Part shown: piece by piece, positions 8,542 to 17,343 of the stretch
Position numbering within the stretch: the first letter of the stretch is position 1
Layout of the letters: each line of letters begins with the position of its first letter
Origin: Romboutsia_E sp900604535
GTDB lineage: Bacteria > Bacillota > Clostridia > Peptostreptococcales > Peptostreptococcaceae
DNA: 64,000 bases
Assembly (NCBI RefSeq): GCF_900604535.1
Contig: NZ_UWOT01000006.1
Coordinates: 62,001-126,000, forward strand
Direction of reading: 5' to 3'
The notes under the pieces: generated by a model
The model's database searches: none
The model's input: only the letters and a program-made list of their open reading frames with translations
Told to the model about the DNA's origin: nothing
Made by a program: the position numbers and the translations under genes

Positions 8542-9343
8542 TGCTAGCAACTCCTTTAATTATTTCTTTTCTAAATATTAAATATATTATTAATATAGGT
8601 ACTATCGCTATTGTAGATGCAGCCATTTGTAGCTGAACATTTGTTCCACTTTCTGTTGCAAATGCACTTAATCCATTACTAAGTAATCTCATTTCTTTGC
8701 TATTAGTTACAAGTATTGGCCATAAGAAAGAGTTCCATCCACCTATAAAGCTAAGTATTCCCATTGTGAATAATGATGGTTTTATAAGGGGTACTAGTAT
8801 TCTTGTAATAAATTCTAAGTCACTACATCCATCAACTTTAGCTGCTTTATAATAAGATATAGGAATACTTGAAATATAACCTCTCAAATAAAATATATAA
8901 AACACACTTGCTAGTGATGGTACAATTAAAGCTGTGTATGTGTCTAATAATCCTAGTTGTGCTATTGTTTGATAATTTGTAAATACTGTAACTTCATATG
9001 GCACCATTAGTAAAGTAACCATTGCCATTGATAGTATATTTTTAAATTTAAACTCTAACTTTACTAGTGCAAATGCTGATAGTACAGATGTTATTAATGT
9101 TCCAAGTGTTGATACCCCTGCTACAAAAACTGTATTAAAGAAATATCTAACAAAAGGAGCTTGCTTCATTGCCTCTTTAAAGTTTTGCCATTGAAAAGAC
9201 TTTGGAAACAATGTTGGAGGTATACTAGTCGCCTCTTGAAAAGTCATTAAGCTTGATAAAATCATATATACAAATGGAAATAATGTTATAATCGCCATAA
9301 TGAATATAAATATTTTTGCTATAACTGAATTAAATTTTTCCAT
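8525..9343 (-). CDS. ABC importer permease (MalG/UgpE-like)
   Basis: A 272-residue inner-membrane subunit with about six membrane segments. The EAA loop that contacts the ATPase reads YYKAAKVDGCSDLEFITRIL at about residues 163-182. The N-terminus (FPFVYMILSSLMTFQEA) is typical of the second permease of CUT1 importers. It sits 8 bp after the first permease gene and has its own GGTG ribosome binding site. Together they form the channel for the lipoprotein-bound substrate. Confidence 0.9.
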   Translation of the reverse strand: MEKFNSVIAKIFIFIMAIITLFPFVYMILSSLMTFQEATSIPPTLFPKSFQWQNFKEAMKQAPFVRYFFNTVFVAGVSTLGTLITSVLSAFALVKLEFKFKNILSMAMVTLLMVPYEVTVFTNYQTIAQLGLLDTYTALIVPSLASVFYIFYLRGYISSIPISYYKAAKVDGCSDLEFITRILVPLIKPSLFTMGILSFIGGWNSFLWPILVTNSKEMRLLSNGLSAFATESGTNVQLQMAASTIAIVPILIIYLIFRKEIIKGVASSGIKG

Positions 9344-9351
9344 ATTTTCAC

Positions 9352-10233
9352 CTACTTAGATATTTTCTTCAATACATAGTTTTGAATTAACGTAAATATA
9401 AGTATAAGAACAAATAATATAACTGCAGCTGCCATACCTTGCCCATATCGATATTCAACGTAGAATTTATTAAAAATATAAAATACTGCTGTAGTAGCAC
9501 TATCTGCGATTCCCGATTTTCCATTAAATATAGCAAAAACTTGGGCATATACCTTGAATGCATTTATAAAGTTAACCATCAATAAAAATGTAATAATTGG
9601 TATCATTTGAGGTAAAGTTATCCTAAAAAATTGCTCTGATTTACTTGCTCCAAACATATCTGCAACCTTATAATAACTTTCATTTACATTTCTAAGTCCT
9701 GAAATTAATATTATTATATTAAATGCAAGACCTGACCATATACCAAATATGATTAAGGTAAACATACTCATTTTAGGATTGTCCAAAAAGTTTATTGGCC
9801 CCACATTTATAAATCCTAATAGATAGTTTATAAATCCATAATCTTTATTTAGTAAAAATCTAAATACTATCCCTACAGCTATAATACTTGTTAAGTATGG
9901 TATGAAAAATATAGTCTCAAAAATATCTTTATATTTAATTTTTTCAAAAATAGTTAATGCTATAATCATTGCAATAATTACACCTATTGGCACTACTGTA
10001 AATGCGTACAAAGTTGTATTGATTATTGCTTTATGAAATTTAGGATCACTTAATACTATTTGATAATTTTTAATACCATTAAACACTAAGTTATTTAAAG
10101 TACCTTTTTGAAAAGATATAATAAATGTTTTTATCAATGGATATACATGAAATATTATGATTATAATTAAAGATGGTAATAGGTATAACCATGCATGTGG
10201 TACATTTTCTGCACTATATTTTAGCTTCTTCAT
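9352..10233 (-). CDS. ABC importer permease (MalF/UgpA-like)
   Basis: A 293-residue permease with six predicted membrane segments and the N-terminal pattern AWLYLLPSLIIIIIFHVYPLI typical of UgpA-type subunits. The EAA loop is YYKVADMFGASKSEQFFRIT at about residues 187-206. Its ATG overlaps the ATPase stop codon by one base (TAATG), so translational coupling is likely. Confidence 0.9.
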   Translation of the reverse strand: MKKLKYSAENVPHAWLYLLPSLIIIIIFHVYPLIKTFIISFQKGTLNNLVFNGIKNYQIVLSDPKFHKAIINTTLYAFTVVPIGVIIAMIIALTIFEKIKYKDIFETIFFIPYLTSIIAVGIVFRFLLNKDYGFINYLLGFINVGPINFLDNPKMSMFTLIIFGIWSGLAFNIIILISGLRNVNESYYKVADMFGASKSEQFFRITLPQMIPIITFLLMVNFINAFKVYAQVFAIFNGKSGIADSATTAVFYIFNKFYVEYRYGQGMAAAVILFVLILIFTLIQNYVLKKISK

Positions 10234-11303
10234 TAGTAAACCCTCGTTCCGTCTTCTTTAAATATATAAATGCCTCCATATTCAATATCAAATCCTACTT
10301 CATCTTTTTCACATATACCTTGATTTATATCTGTAATTGATTTTGCATTTTTATTATTAATTTTAAAATTTAATATACAATCTTTACCTATTAATTCAAC
10401 AGTTTCTATTTTTGCTTTAAATAATGAATTATCACTTACAACAAAATATTCTGCCCTTATACCAATGATATATTTACTTTCATTAAAATCTTCTTTTATT
10501 CTATTTTTTGTAAGTAAATTTAAATCTATAGAAAAATCTTTTCCAACTAGCATATCTCCTTCTTTATGCATTTCAAAAATATTGATAATTGGGTTTCCCA
10601 TAAATTTTGCTACAAATAAGTTTGCTGGTTCTAAATATAAATTTTGAGGTATATCAAATTGTTGTACAATACCTTGATTCATTAGAACTATTCTATCACT
10701 TATCGATAAAGCTTCTTCTTGGTCATGAGTTACAAATATTGTAGTAATACCTATTTCTTTTACAAGCCTTCTTATCTCTTCCCTTATTTTTAATCTAAGT
10801 CTTGCATCTAAATTACTAAGTGGTTCATCTAAAAGTAATATTTTAGGATTTTGAACAAGTGCTCTTGTTATCGCAACTCTTTGCTGTTGACCTCCAGACA
10901 TTTCTCCAGGTTTTTTGTTAGCTAATTCTTCTATGCTGGTTATTTTCATATACTCTTTAGCTATTTTCATAGCTTCTTCTTTTGGCTTCTTTTTGTTGCC
11001 AACAGTTAAAGGAAACATAACATTTTCTAAAACTGTCATATGTGGATATAGCGCATAATTTTGAAATACTAATCCTATATTACGGTCTTTAGGATGCTTA
11101 TTTATAATAGATTCATTATCAAATTTAATATCTCCACTTGTAGGATCTAATAGACCCGCTAATAAATTTAATATAGTTGTTTTTCCACATCCACTAGGAC
11201 CTAGTAAACATATTAGCTCTCCTTCTTTTATTTCAAGGTTAATACTTTTTAATGCTTCATATCCATTATCATAAACTTTTCTTAGTTTATTTATATGTAT
11301 CAT
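10233..11303 (-). CDS. ABC importer ATP-binding protein (MalK/UgpC-like)
   Basis: A 356-residue ATPase with Walker A GPSGCGKTT (residues 35-43), signature MSGGQQQR, Walker B ILLLDEP, D-loop SNLDARLR, and H-loop FVTHDQEEA, followed by a TOBE-type C-terminal domain. The C-terminal domain marks it as a CUT1 importer ATPase. I start it at the ATG at 11303, because AGAGGTGA sits 8 nt before it and overlaps the alternative ATG at 11321. It is the first gene of the operon: ATPase, two permeases, metallo-hydrolase, binding protein. Confidence 0.9.
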   Translation of the reverse strand: MIHINKLRKVYDNGYEALKSINLEIKEGELICLLGPSGCGKTTILNLLAGLLDPTSGDIKFDNESIINKHPKDRNIGLVFQNYALYPHMTVLENVMFPLTVGNKKKPKEEAMKIAKEYMKITSIEELANKKPGEMSGGQQQRVAITRALVQNPKILLLDEPLSNLDARLRLKIREEIRRLVKEIGITTIFVTHDQEEALSISDRIVLMNQGIVQQFDIPQNLYLEPANLFVAKFMGNPIINIFEMHKEGDMLVGKDFSIDLNLLTKNRIKEDFNESKYIIGIRAEYFVVSDNSLFKAKIETVELIGKDCILNFKINNKNAKSITDINQGICEKDEVGFDIEYGGIYIFKEDGTRVY

Positions 11304-11367
11304 GTATTTCTCACCTCTCATAAAGATATTATTTCTTCAAATTAAGAATCTTATTATTAAATATAAA

Positions 11368-11413
11368 AAAAAATAGTAGTATTCATTTTTTATGAATACT
11401 ACTATTTTTTTTT
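11368..11413. terminator. Bidirectional terminator
   Basis: AAATAGTAGTATTCAT (11371-11386) pairs with ATGAATACTACTATTT (11392-11407), flanked by A-runs and T-runs on both sides. It lies between the LysR remnant and the importer operon promoter, so on the minus strand it insulates the operon from upstream transcription. Confidence 0.85.
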
Positions 11414-11456
11414 TAACTTAAGATATTGATATTTCAATGAATTTAAATGTTTTACA

Positions 11457-12052
11457 TTATATACTAATCATTTTATCTTGTATAAATTTTATAAATTCTT
11501 CTTCTATTTTATTAAACTTCTTTGTTTTTGAATATATAAACCAGGTATTTCTTGTTATATTTTTCCCTCTAGAATCTAATAAAGAATACAACTCTAAATT
11601 ATATTTATTTTTAAACTCATCAGCTAAAAAGCACGTGGTATATCCAAGGCCTTTATCTATTAGCTTCCACGCAAAATCAATATAACCAGAGAACATACCT
11701 TTGTGTTGATTTTCTTTATACCTTTCATTCCGACACTTATTAAGTATTTCTATACTCTTATAATTACTTTTATAGTCAATACGTTGCATTTGAAGAAGTT
11801 TATCTATATCAATAGTATATTTAGATACTATATATGCTTTATCTTGTTTTACTAAAACCTTATTTACTGCCCCTTCATAATCTCCGCATACAAATCCTAA
11901 TGCTAAACTATCTTCACCTAACATTCTAAATAAATTATTGCTTTGTTCATTTACAATATCAAAACTTACCCCAGAATGATCCTTAGAGTAGTCAAATAGT
12001 TTTCTTCATATAGATAATATGATTTACTTATATCATCATCTAAATCATTCAT
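11457..12052 (-). pseudogene. LysR family regulator remnant lacking its DNA-binding domain
   Basis: The 155-codon open part (11457-11924) is the C-terminal half of a LysR substrate-binding domain: LALGFVCGDYEGAVNKV, then MFSGYIDFAWKLIDKGLGY, then RNTWFIYSKTKK. The same frame continues upstream without a start codon (SKDHSGVSFDIVNEQSNNLF) and then breaks. A short ORF from an ATG at 12052 (MNDLDDDISKSYYLYEE) covers the preceding part in another frame. No helix-turn-helix is found, so the N-terminal 80-100 codons are gone. It cannot bind DNA as a LysR protein and is almost certainly a relic. Confidence 0.75.
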
Positions 12053-12207
12053 TTTTTTATATACTCATATTTATATGCGAAATTCTCTTTTTTAGCTTTA
12101 GCTTGCTTAATTTGAGTTTCATCTAATAATTGTGGTCTATCTGTTAACCGTGTTGCTTCTTTTCCACAATTAGGGCAAAATTTTGTTTCTTCTTTAGACT
12201 CTACTCC
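12049..12207 (-). pseudogene. Zinc-ribbon gene fragment
   Basis: An open stretch without a usable start encodes KFCPNCGKEATRLTDRPQ and a Lys-rich tail ending YEYIKK at a TGA that overlaps the next ATG (ATGA, 12049-12052). An in-frame TGA at 12208-12210 closes it upstream. The CPNCG pair is a zinc-ribbon half. It could be the tail of a longer lost protein; I assign no function. This fills most of the gap between the LysR remnant and the MerR gene. Confidence 0.45.
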
Positions 12208-12222
12208 TCAACTACTAAAAAA

Positions 12223-12259
12223 CCACTCAATTACATCTTACCTTAACGTAATTGAATGG
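12223..12259 (-). terminator. Terminator of the MerR gene
   Basis: CCACTCAATTAC (12223-12234) pairs with GTAATTGAATGG (12248-12259) with one wobble; on the minus strand a T-run follows the stem. It lies about 34 bp past the MerR stop codon. Confidence 0.75.
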
Positions 12260-12292
12260 CTTTTATACTATTATGAATTTATATGAAACTTA

Positions 12293-12679
12293 CTAATTAT
12301 CATTCTTTCTTAACTTTTCTTCATGTAGTAAAACTCTATCTTCATATCTATCAATTTTATTATCTAAACGATCTAAAATTAATTGCATTTCTTTAATTTT
12401 ATCAGCTAACTGATTTCTTTGATCTATAAGTAGTTCTTTTCTAGCTTTAATAGTATTGTTTCCTTGTTTAAATAAAGTAACATATTCAATTAATATTTCT
12501 ATAGATAATCCCGCACTTCTCATACACTTTACAAATTCAACCCAGTTACAATCTTCTTGAGTGAAATCTCTAACTCCACTAGATTTTCTATTTACAGGAG
12601 GTATTAAACCAATCCTTTCATAGTAACGAATTGTGTCTGCTGAAATTCTATACTTTTTACTTACTTCTGTTATTGTCAT
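12293..12679 (-). CDS. MerR family transcriptional regulator
   Basis: A 128-residue regulator with the MerR winged-helix at the N-terminus (TITEVSKKYRISADTIRYYE, then IGLIPP), the second wing SSGVRDFTQEDC, and a C-terminal coiled coil for dimerisation. It lacks the Cys residues of metal sensors and resembles the aldehyde-stress group (AdhR-like). I start it at ATG 12679, 8 nt after AAGGAG, rather than the GTG at 12688 that overlaps the ribosome binding site. It lies just downstream of a Fe-S aldo/keto reductase gene whose promoter has a MerR-type operator with a 19-bp spacer, and it probably activates that gene and a second reductase at 61272. Confidence 0.88.
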   Translation of the reverse strand: MTITEVSKKYRISADTIRYYERIGLIPPVNRKSSGVRDFTQEDCNWVEFVKCMRSAGLSIEILIEYVTLFKQGNNTIKARKELLIDQRNQLADKIKEMQLILDRLDNKIDRYEDRVLLHEEKLRKNDN

Positions 12680-12795
12680 AAACTGCACTCCTTTTTTATT
12701 AACTGATTGATGTATTGATATGATAGGTTATGTTCTTCACATAATTTTACCATAATATCCTACTTTAAATAAATATACTTCTATCAATTTTATAT

Positions 12796-13920
12796 TTATT
12801 CTTCACTTTCAAATGTTTTAGCTACATCTTTTAAAAATTCTGTGATTTTTATATGTTGAGGACAGCTTCTTTCACACTTATTACATTCTACGCACTCTGA
12901 TGCTTTTCCATATCTCTTTGTAAGATTTTTATAGTATACTCCTTGTGTGGAAAACCCTCTATTAAATTCTTGTTTTTCAGTATTATAAAGCGCAAAATAC
13001 TGTGGTATTGGTATATTTTTGGGACAACCTTCTACACAATATTGACATGCAGTACAAGGAACTACTATTGAATTATTAATCATATCAACTGCTTTATTAA
13101 TTATATCGAACTCTTCATTATTAAGAGCTTTAAAGTTTTTCATATATGCTGTATTGTCTAATAATTGATCCATAGAAGACATTCCACTGAGAACCATTAT
13201 TACATTTTCATGACTTGCAGCAAATCTAATTGCCCAAGAGGTTACTGACATATTTTCATTATAATTTTTAAATAAATCTTCTACGTATTTAGGTACTTTA
13301 GCAAGTGATCCACCTTTTACTGGCTCCATAACTATAACTGGCTTATTATGTTTTGTCGCTACTTCGTAACATTTTCTAGACTGAATACTTTCATTATCCC
13401 AATCTAAGTAATTAATCTGTAATTGAACAAATTCTACTTCTGGATGCTCACTCAATATCTTATCTAATAAATCAGCACTATCATGGAATGAAAATCCTAT
13501 ATGTTTTATTTTTCCTTCTTCCTTTTTATTTTTTATAAATTCAAAAGCATTAAATCTTTTTGCTGTTTCATAATTTGTAACCCCTAAATTATGAAGTAAA
13601 TAGTAATCAAAATAATCTAAACCTGTTTTTTCTAATTGCTCATTAAATATTCTTTCTAAATCTTCTTGATTCTTCAAAAACATAGTAGGCATTTTTGTTG
13701 CAACAGTAAAACTTTCTCTTTTATGTCGCTTTACTAATGTTTCTCTTAGTATATTTTCACTTTCGAAGTTATGGTACATATATGCCGTATCAAAATAAGT
13801 AAATCCTCTTGCTATAAAAGTATCTACCATCTTATTTACTTGTTCTATATCTACATTTGATTGATTATTTTCATCTATAAGCGGTAAACGCATAAATCCT
13901 AATCCCAATTTTTTTGCCAT
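12796..13920 (-). CDS. Aldo/keto reductase with C-terminal ferredoxin-type domain
   Basis: A 374-residue protein. The first 280 residues form the aldo/keto reductase barrel with the catalytic pattern FDTAYMYHN (Asp, Tyr), ATKMP (Lys) and LLHNLG (His). The C-terminus adds two Fe-S motifs: CTACQYCVEGCP at about 284-295 and CVECNKCERSCP at about 347-358. Such fused proteins are common in clostridia and are thought to reduce carbonyl compounds with electrons passed through [4Fe-4S] clusters. A MerR-type operator-promoter precedes it and a MerR gene follows, suggesting induction by aldehyde or electrophile stress. Confidence 0.9.
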   Translation of the reverse strand: MAKKLGLGFMRLPLIDENNQSNVDIEQVNKMVDTFIARGFTYFDTAYMYHNFESENILRETLVKRHKRESFTVATKMPTMFLKNQEDLERIFNEQLEKTGLDYFDYYLLHNLGVTNYETAKRFNAFEFIKNKKEEGKIKHIGFSFHDSADLLDKILSEHPEVEFVQLQINYLDWDNESIQSRKCYEVATKHNKPVIVMEPVKGGSLAKVPKYVEDLFKNYNENMSVTSWAIRFAASHENVIMVLSGMSSMDQLLDNTAYMKNFKALNNEEFDIINKAVDMINNSIVVPCTACQYCVEGCPKNIPIPQYFALYNTEKQEFNRGFSTQGVYYKNLTKRYGKASECVECNKCERSCPQHIKITEFLKDVAKTFESEE

Positions 13921-13968
13921 ACTTTAATCCCCCTTTGTATGAATTTATTTATATCTTACAATATTAAT

Positions 13969-13998
13969 CTTAGTACTTAGAGTTAGCTCTAAGTCAAG
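13969..13998 (-). promoter_or_regulatory. MerR-type promoter-operator of the Fe-S aldo/keto reductase
   Basis: On the minus strand the sequence reads TTGACT, a 19-bp spacer, then TAAGAT. The spacer holds the dyad CTTAGAG-TTAG-CTCTAAG (13976-13993 on the plus strand). A 19-bp spacer with the dyad between -35 and -10 is the hallmark of MerR-activated promoters. A near-identical element lies at 62293-62320. Confidence 0.85.
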
Positions 13999-14156
13999 TA
14001 AATTTCATATTAATCTAGATTTTACTTATACTCTTTTTTATCCAATACCTAATATCTCTAAATATACTCAGTATATTTACATATTTATAATAATCTTTAT
14101 CATACAATATTTTAGAGTCTAAAAATTTTTAAAGTATTTAAAAGGAGTAACTAAGT

Positions 14157-14723
14157 ATGTATTATAATCTTATAAGATTATATAATTATTACAGTAATTC
14201 ACAAATATATAACAGATATCCATATTTTGCATGGTCAAATCCACAAATGTTTTATATGTATCAAAATAATCTATGGAATGAGAGAGAAATCGATCAGCCT
14301 AATACTGAAAAGAATAGTATCAAGCTAAGTGATTATGGACCCGAACCACTTGTAGTAAATCTTGAAAATGCTGCTGAAAAGAATAATAGATTTAGAACAG
14401 TAATCTGGACAGGAAATAACTTACAAATTGTATTAATGAGCATTCCAGTATCATACTCAGTAGATCCTTACCTAACAAAAACAAGTGATCAATTTATACA
14501 TACATCATCTGGTACAGGACTTATAAAAATCGGTACTAGTCAGAATGAACTCGATTATCAAACATACATTAATAAAAATTCATCTGTTATAATACCTTCT
14601 TGTAAGTGGGTCACTATCTTAAACTTAGGAAATGTTCCACTTAAACTTTATATAACATATGCACCACCTGAATTCGCAAATAACACTATGCATGAAACTA
14701 AAACAGATTCACTTAAAAAATAA
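14157..14723 (+). CDS. Cupin domain protein with Tyr/Asn-rich N-terminus
   Basis: A 188-residue protein. Residues 1-45 are rich in Tyr and Asn (YNYYSNSQIYNRYPYF) and look like a coat-type or adhesive tail. From about residue 58 the sequence YGPEPLVVNLENAAEKNNRF, then RTVIWTGNNLQIVLMSIPV, then SDQFIHTSSGTGLIKIG matches single-domain cupins found in firmicutes. The usual metal-binding His of the first cupin motif is replaced here (VSYSVDPYLTKTSDQF), so metal-dependent catalysis is doubtful. It has an AGGAG site and is monocistronic. A spore-coat or protective role is only inference. Confidence 0.75.
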   Translation: MYYNLIRLYNYYSNSQIYNRYPYFAWSNPQMFYMYQNNLWNEREIDQPNTEKNSIKLSDYGPEPLVVNLENAAEKNNRFRTVIWTGNNLQIVLMSIPVSYSVDPYLTKTSDQFIHTSSGTGLIKIGTSQNELDYQTYINKNSSVIIPSCKWVTILNLGNVPLKLYITYAPPEFANNTMHETKTDSLKK

Positions 14724-14757
14724 ATACTGGATGGTTATATAACTTTATAATTGATAT

Positions 14758-14801
14758 AAAATACCCATACATAATTATATATAATTATGTATGAGTATTT
14801 T
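14758..14801. terminator. Bidirectional terminator between cupin and MATE genes
   Basis: AAAATACCCATACATAATTA pairs with the complement ending ATGAGTATTTT around a 2-nt loop, one mismatch, with A/T runs at both ends. It serves both convergent genes. Confidence 0.8.
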
Positions 14802-14833
14802 ACTTTTATATACATATTCAATTGAAAACTATA

Positions 14834-16177
14834 TTATTCATATCTAAAATTTTTACTTAACCAGTTACCTTTAGAGTAGTAAATAATTGTAAATATATTT
14901 GTAACTATCCATGTAATAGGATAGCTTAAGTAAACAATATTTATATCTTTATAATGAGATATCATAACACTTAGCCATAATATTCTAAGTCCACACATAC
15001 ATATAGTTCCAATTATCATAGGAATAAATGTTTCTCCAGCACCTCTCATTACGCCCATTAAAACTTCATTTATAGCATATATACTATAAATAGGTACTAT
15101 CCAATATATAAACTTACTACCTTCATTAATTACATCTAAGTCTTTAGAGAAGATTCTTATAATATCACTTGCATTAAATAATATTATACTTCCTATGATA
15201 ATAGTCAAAGAAACGCATATTATCATACTTATATTTTTTCCTAATTTTACTCTATCAAATTCACTTGCACCTACATTTTGACCTACAAAATTTGATACAG
15301 CTAAAGCAATAGCTGAAATTGGCATATATATAAATCCTTCAATCTTATAATATATTGTATATCCTGCCATTACATTTAACCCAAATATATTTACCTTTGA
15401 TTGAACTATTGTATTTGCAAAGCAAACTAAAACTGACTGTATACCAGTAGGTATACCTATTAATAAAATTTCTTTAAGAATCTTAAAATCTATTTTTATT
15501 TTATTAATAAATAATTTATACACTTCACTAGTTTTTATAAGCTTAATTAAAATTAATATAGAAGAAACAAATTGTGCAATAGTTGTTGCCATTGCTACTC
15601 CTGCTACACCAAGTTTAAATACAACTGCAAATACTATATCTAAAATTATATTTGTAATTCCTGATATTGCAAGGTAGTATAGAGGTGTCTTGGAATCTCC
15701 TACAGCCCTTAATATACCACTCCCCATATTAAATATCATCATAGGTATCATGCTTATAAAATATATCTTTATATATGTAATTGAAAATGTCAATACATTA
15801 TCTGGTGTATTTATCCATCTTAAAAACATACCACCAAACGTTAAGCCTAAAACCATAAGTAAAAAGCCAGATATTAAACTAAGCGCTATTATAGTATGAA
15901 CTGATTTATGTATTTTATCTTTATCATTTTTCCCAAAAGATTGAGAAATAATAACACTTGCTCCATTCGATATACCTATAAAAAAGTAAATCATAAATAC
16001 TACTATTAAATTACATGACCCTACTGCCGCTAATGCATTTGCACCTACATATCTACCTACTATTGCAACATCTACTGTATTATATAGCTGTTGAAAAAGA
16101 TTAGATATTAGTATAGGAATAGCAAATAAAGTAATCTGCTTTGCTATATTACCTTCAGTCATTTGATTACTTGTCAT
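14834..16177 (-). CDS. MATE family efflux transporter
   Basis: A 447-residue membrane protein with about 12 predicted segments in two homologous halves. The start (EGNIAKQITLFAIPILISNLFQQLYNTVD) is the classical first helix of bacterial MATE pumps, followed by GRYVGANALAAVG. The length is normal. The protein exports cationic drugs or metabolites in exchange for Na+ or H+. A GGGAGG site precedes the ATG. It stands alone, with no adjacent regulator on the same strand. Confidence 0.92.
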   Translation of the reverse strand: MTSNQMTEGNIAKQITLFAIPILISNLFQQLYNTVDVAIVGRYVGANALAAVGSCNLIVVFMIYFFIGISNGASVIISQSFGKNDKDKIHKSVHTIIALSLISGFLLMVLGLTFGGMFLRWINTPDNVLTFSITYIKIYFISMIPMMIFNMGSGILRAVGDSKTPLYYLAISGITNIILDIVFAVVFKLGVAGVAMATTIAQFVSSILILIKLIKTSEVYKLFINKIKIDFKILKEILLIGIPTGIQSVLVCFANTIVQSKVNIFGLNVMAGYTIYYKIEGFIYMPISAIALAVSNFVGQNVGASEFDRVKLGKNISMIICVSLTIIIGSIILFNASDIIRIFSKDLDVINEGSKFIYWIVPIYSIYAINEVLMGVMRGAGETFIPMIIGTICMCGLRILWLSVMISHYKDINIVYLSYPITWIVTNIFTIIYYSKGNWLSKNFRYE

Positions 16178-16320
16178 CTAAAATCCTCCCAATAAAAATA
16201 AAAAGCCAATGAGATTTTTAACTGTATAATTTGTAAAATCCCTTTGACTTTGATAATATTTCTCAATTATTAAATAATATATCATATTGCTTAAACTTAT
16301 TCAATGTTTTTCTAATTAAT

Positions 16321-16367
16321 AAAGTGATCTGCATAAAAAGTACTAAATTTTCATGAATCTCACTTTT
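16321..16367 (-). terminator. Possible terminator after the HAD phosphatase gene
   Basis: AAAGTGA (16321-16327) pairs with TCACTTT (16360-16366) around a long, partly paired loop, just past the HAD stop codon. The stem is short, so this is tentative. Confidence 0.4.
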
Positions 16368-16375
16368 TCATTTAT

Positions 16376-17185
16376 TTATAAAGCATTTTCTTTTTGTAGT
16401 ATATATTTTTCAATCCCTAAAGCTACACCATCATTATAAACTGTGTCTGTAATTTCTTTTGCATACTTTTTAACGTCATTATTAGCATTCCCCATTGCTA
16501 TACCACACCCAACTGTTGATAGCATCTCGATATCATTTTCTCCATCTCCAAATGCATAAGTATTTTCTATAGGTACATTAATATATTCTAATGCTTTTAA
16601 TATACCTGCTGCCTTTGTACTTTCTTTAAAGTACAATTCAAGATGTATCTGATTTATACTACTAAAATATCCATACTCTGGAAAATTATTTATAAACTTT
16701 ACACATTTATTCATAGTATCCTTGCTAAGGCATAGCATCTCAACTTTATGAATATCAAGCTCTTCTAGGTTGTATTCTCTCTTAAAATACTTTTTAGACA
16801 TACCCACTTTATCATAAAAATCATGTAATTCTTTATGTTCATTTTTTACATATGAGTATTTTTCACCTTCTAATACATATTGAATATTATCTTGATCTAA
16901 TTTAGATACTAATTCTTTGATAAATTCATTATTCATAGGCTTACTATGAATCGTTTTTCCATCTATCATTACATGAGCACCATTAGCTAAAACAAATCCA
17001 TCAAAACCAAAATCTCTTATTTCTTTGCTTAAAAAAGCATACGGCCTTCCTGTTGCAATAAATACATAATCTCCTCTTGATTGTAAATTACGTATTACTT
17101 CTTTTACCTTTGGTGTAATATCTCTAATACCTGCAAAACAATCTATTAAGGTTCCATCTATATCTAAAAATACCGCTTTTCTCAT
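16376..17185 (-). CDS. Cof-type HAD family phosphatase
   Basis: A 269-residue HAD hydrolase. Motif I is FLDIDGTLID (Asp8, Asp10), motif II is ATGRPYAF near residue 44, and motif IV is FGDGENDIEML near residue 212. A C2 cap lies between. It is the second Cof-type enzyme in the window and differs from the first (830-1681) throughout, so it is not a recent copy. It probably hydrolyses a small phosphorylated metabolite; the substrate is unknown. A GGGGGA site precedes the ATG. Confidence 0.9.
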   Translation of the reverse strand: MRKAVFLDIDGTLIDCFAGIRDITPKVKEVIRNLQSRGDYVFIATGRPYAFLSKEIRDFGFDGFVLANGAHVMIDGKTIHSKPMNNEFIKELVSKLDQDNIQYVLEGEKYSYVKNEHKELHDFYDKVGMSKKYFKREYNLEELDIHKVEMLCLSKDTMNKCVKFINNFPEYGYFSSINQIHLELYFKESTKAAGILKALEYINVPIENTYAFGDGENDIEMLSTVGCGIAMGNANNDVKKYAKEITDTVYNDGVALGIEKYILQKENAL

Positions 17186-17343
17186 AATAATCCCCCTTCA
17201 TTATTAGTCATTATCATTTTATATTTTGCTCTCTCTTTTACTATTTTATAGAAATAGAACTTTCTTGTCAATTTGAGAGGATTCCGCTAAAATAGTATTT
17301 ACTATTATCATATATAGAATAAAGGGGAGTTTATATAAATAAA

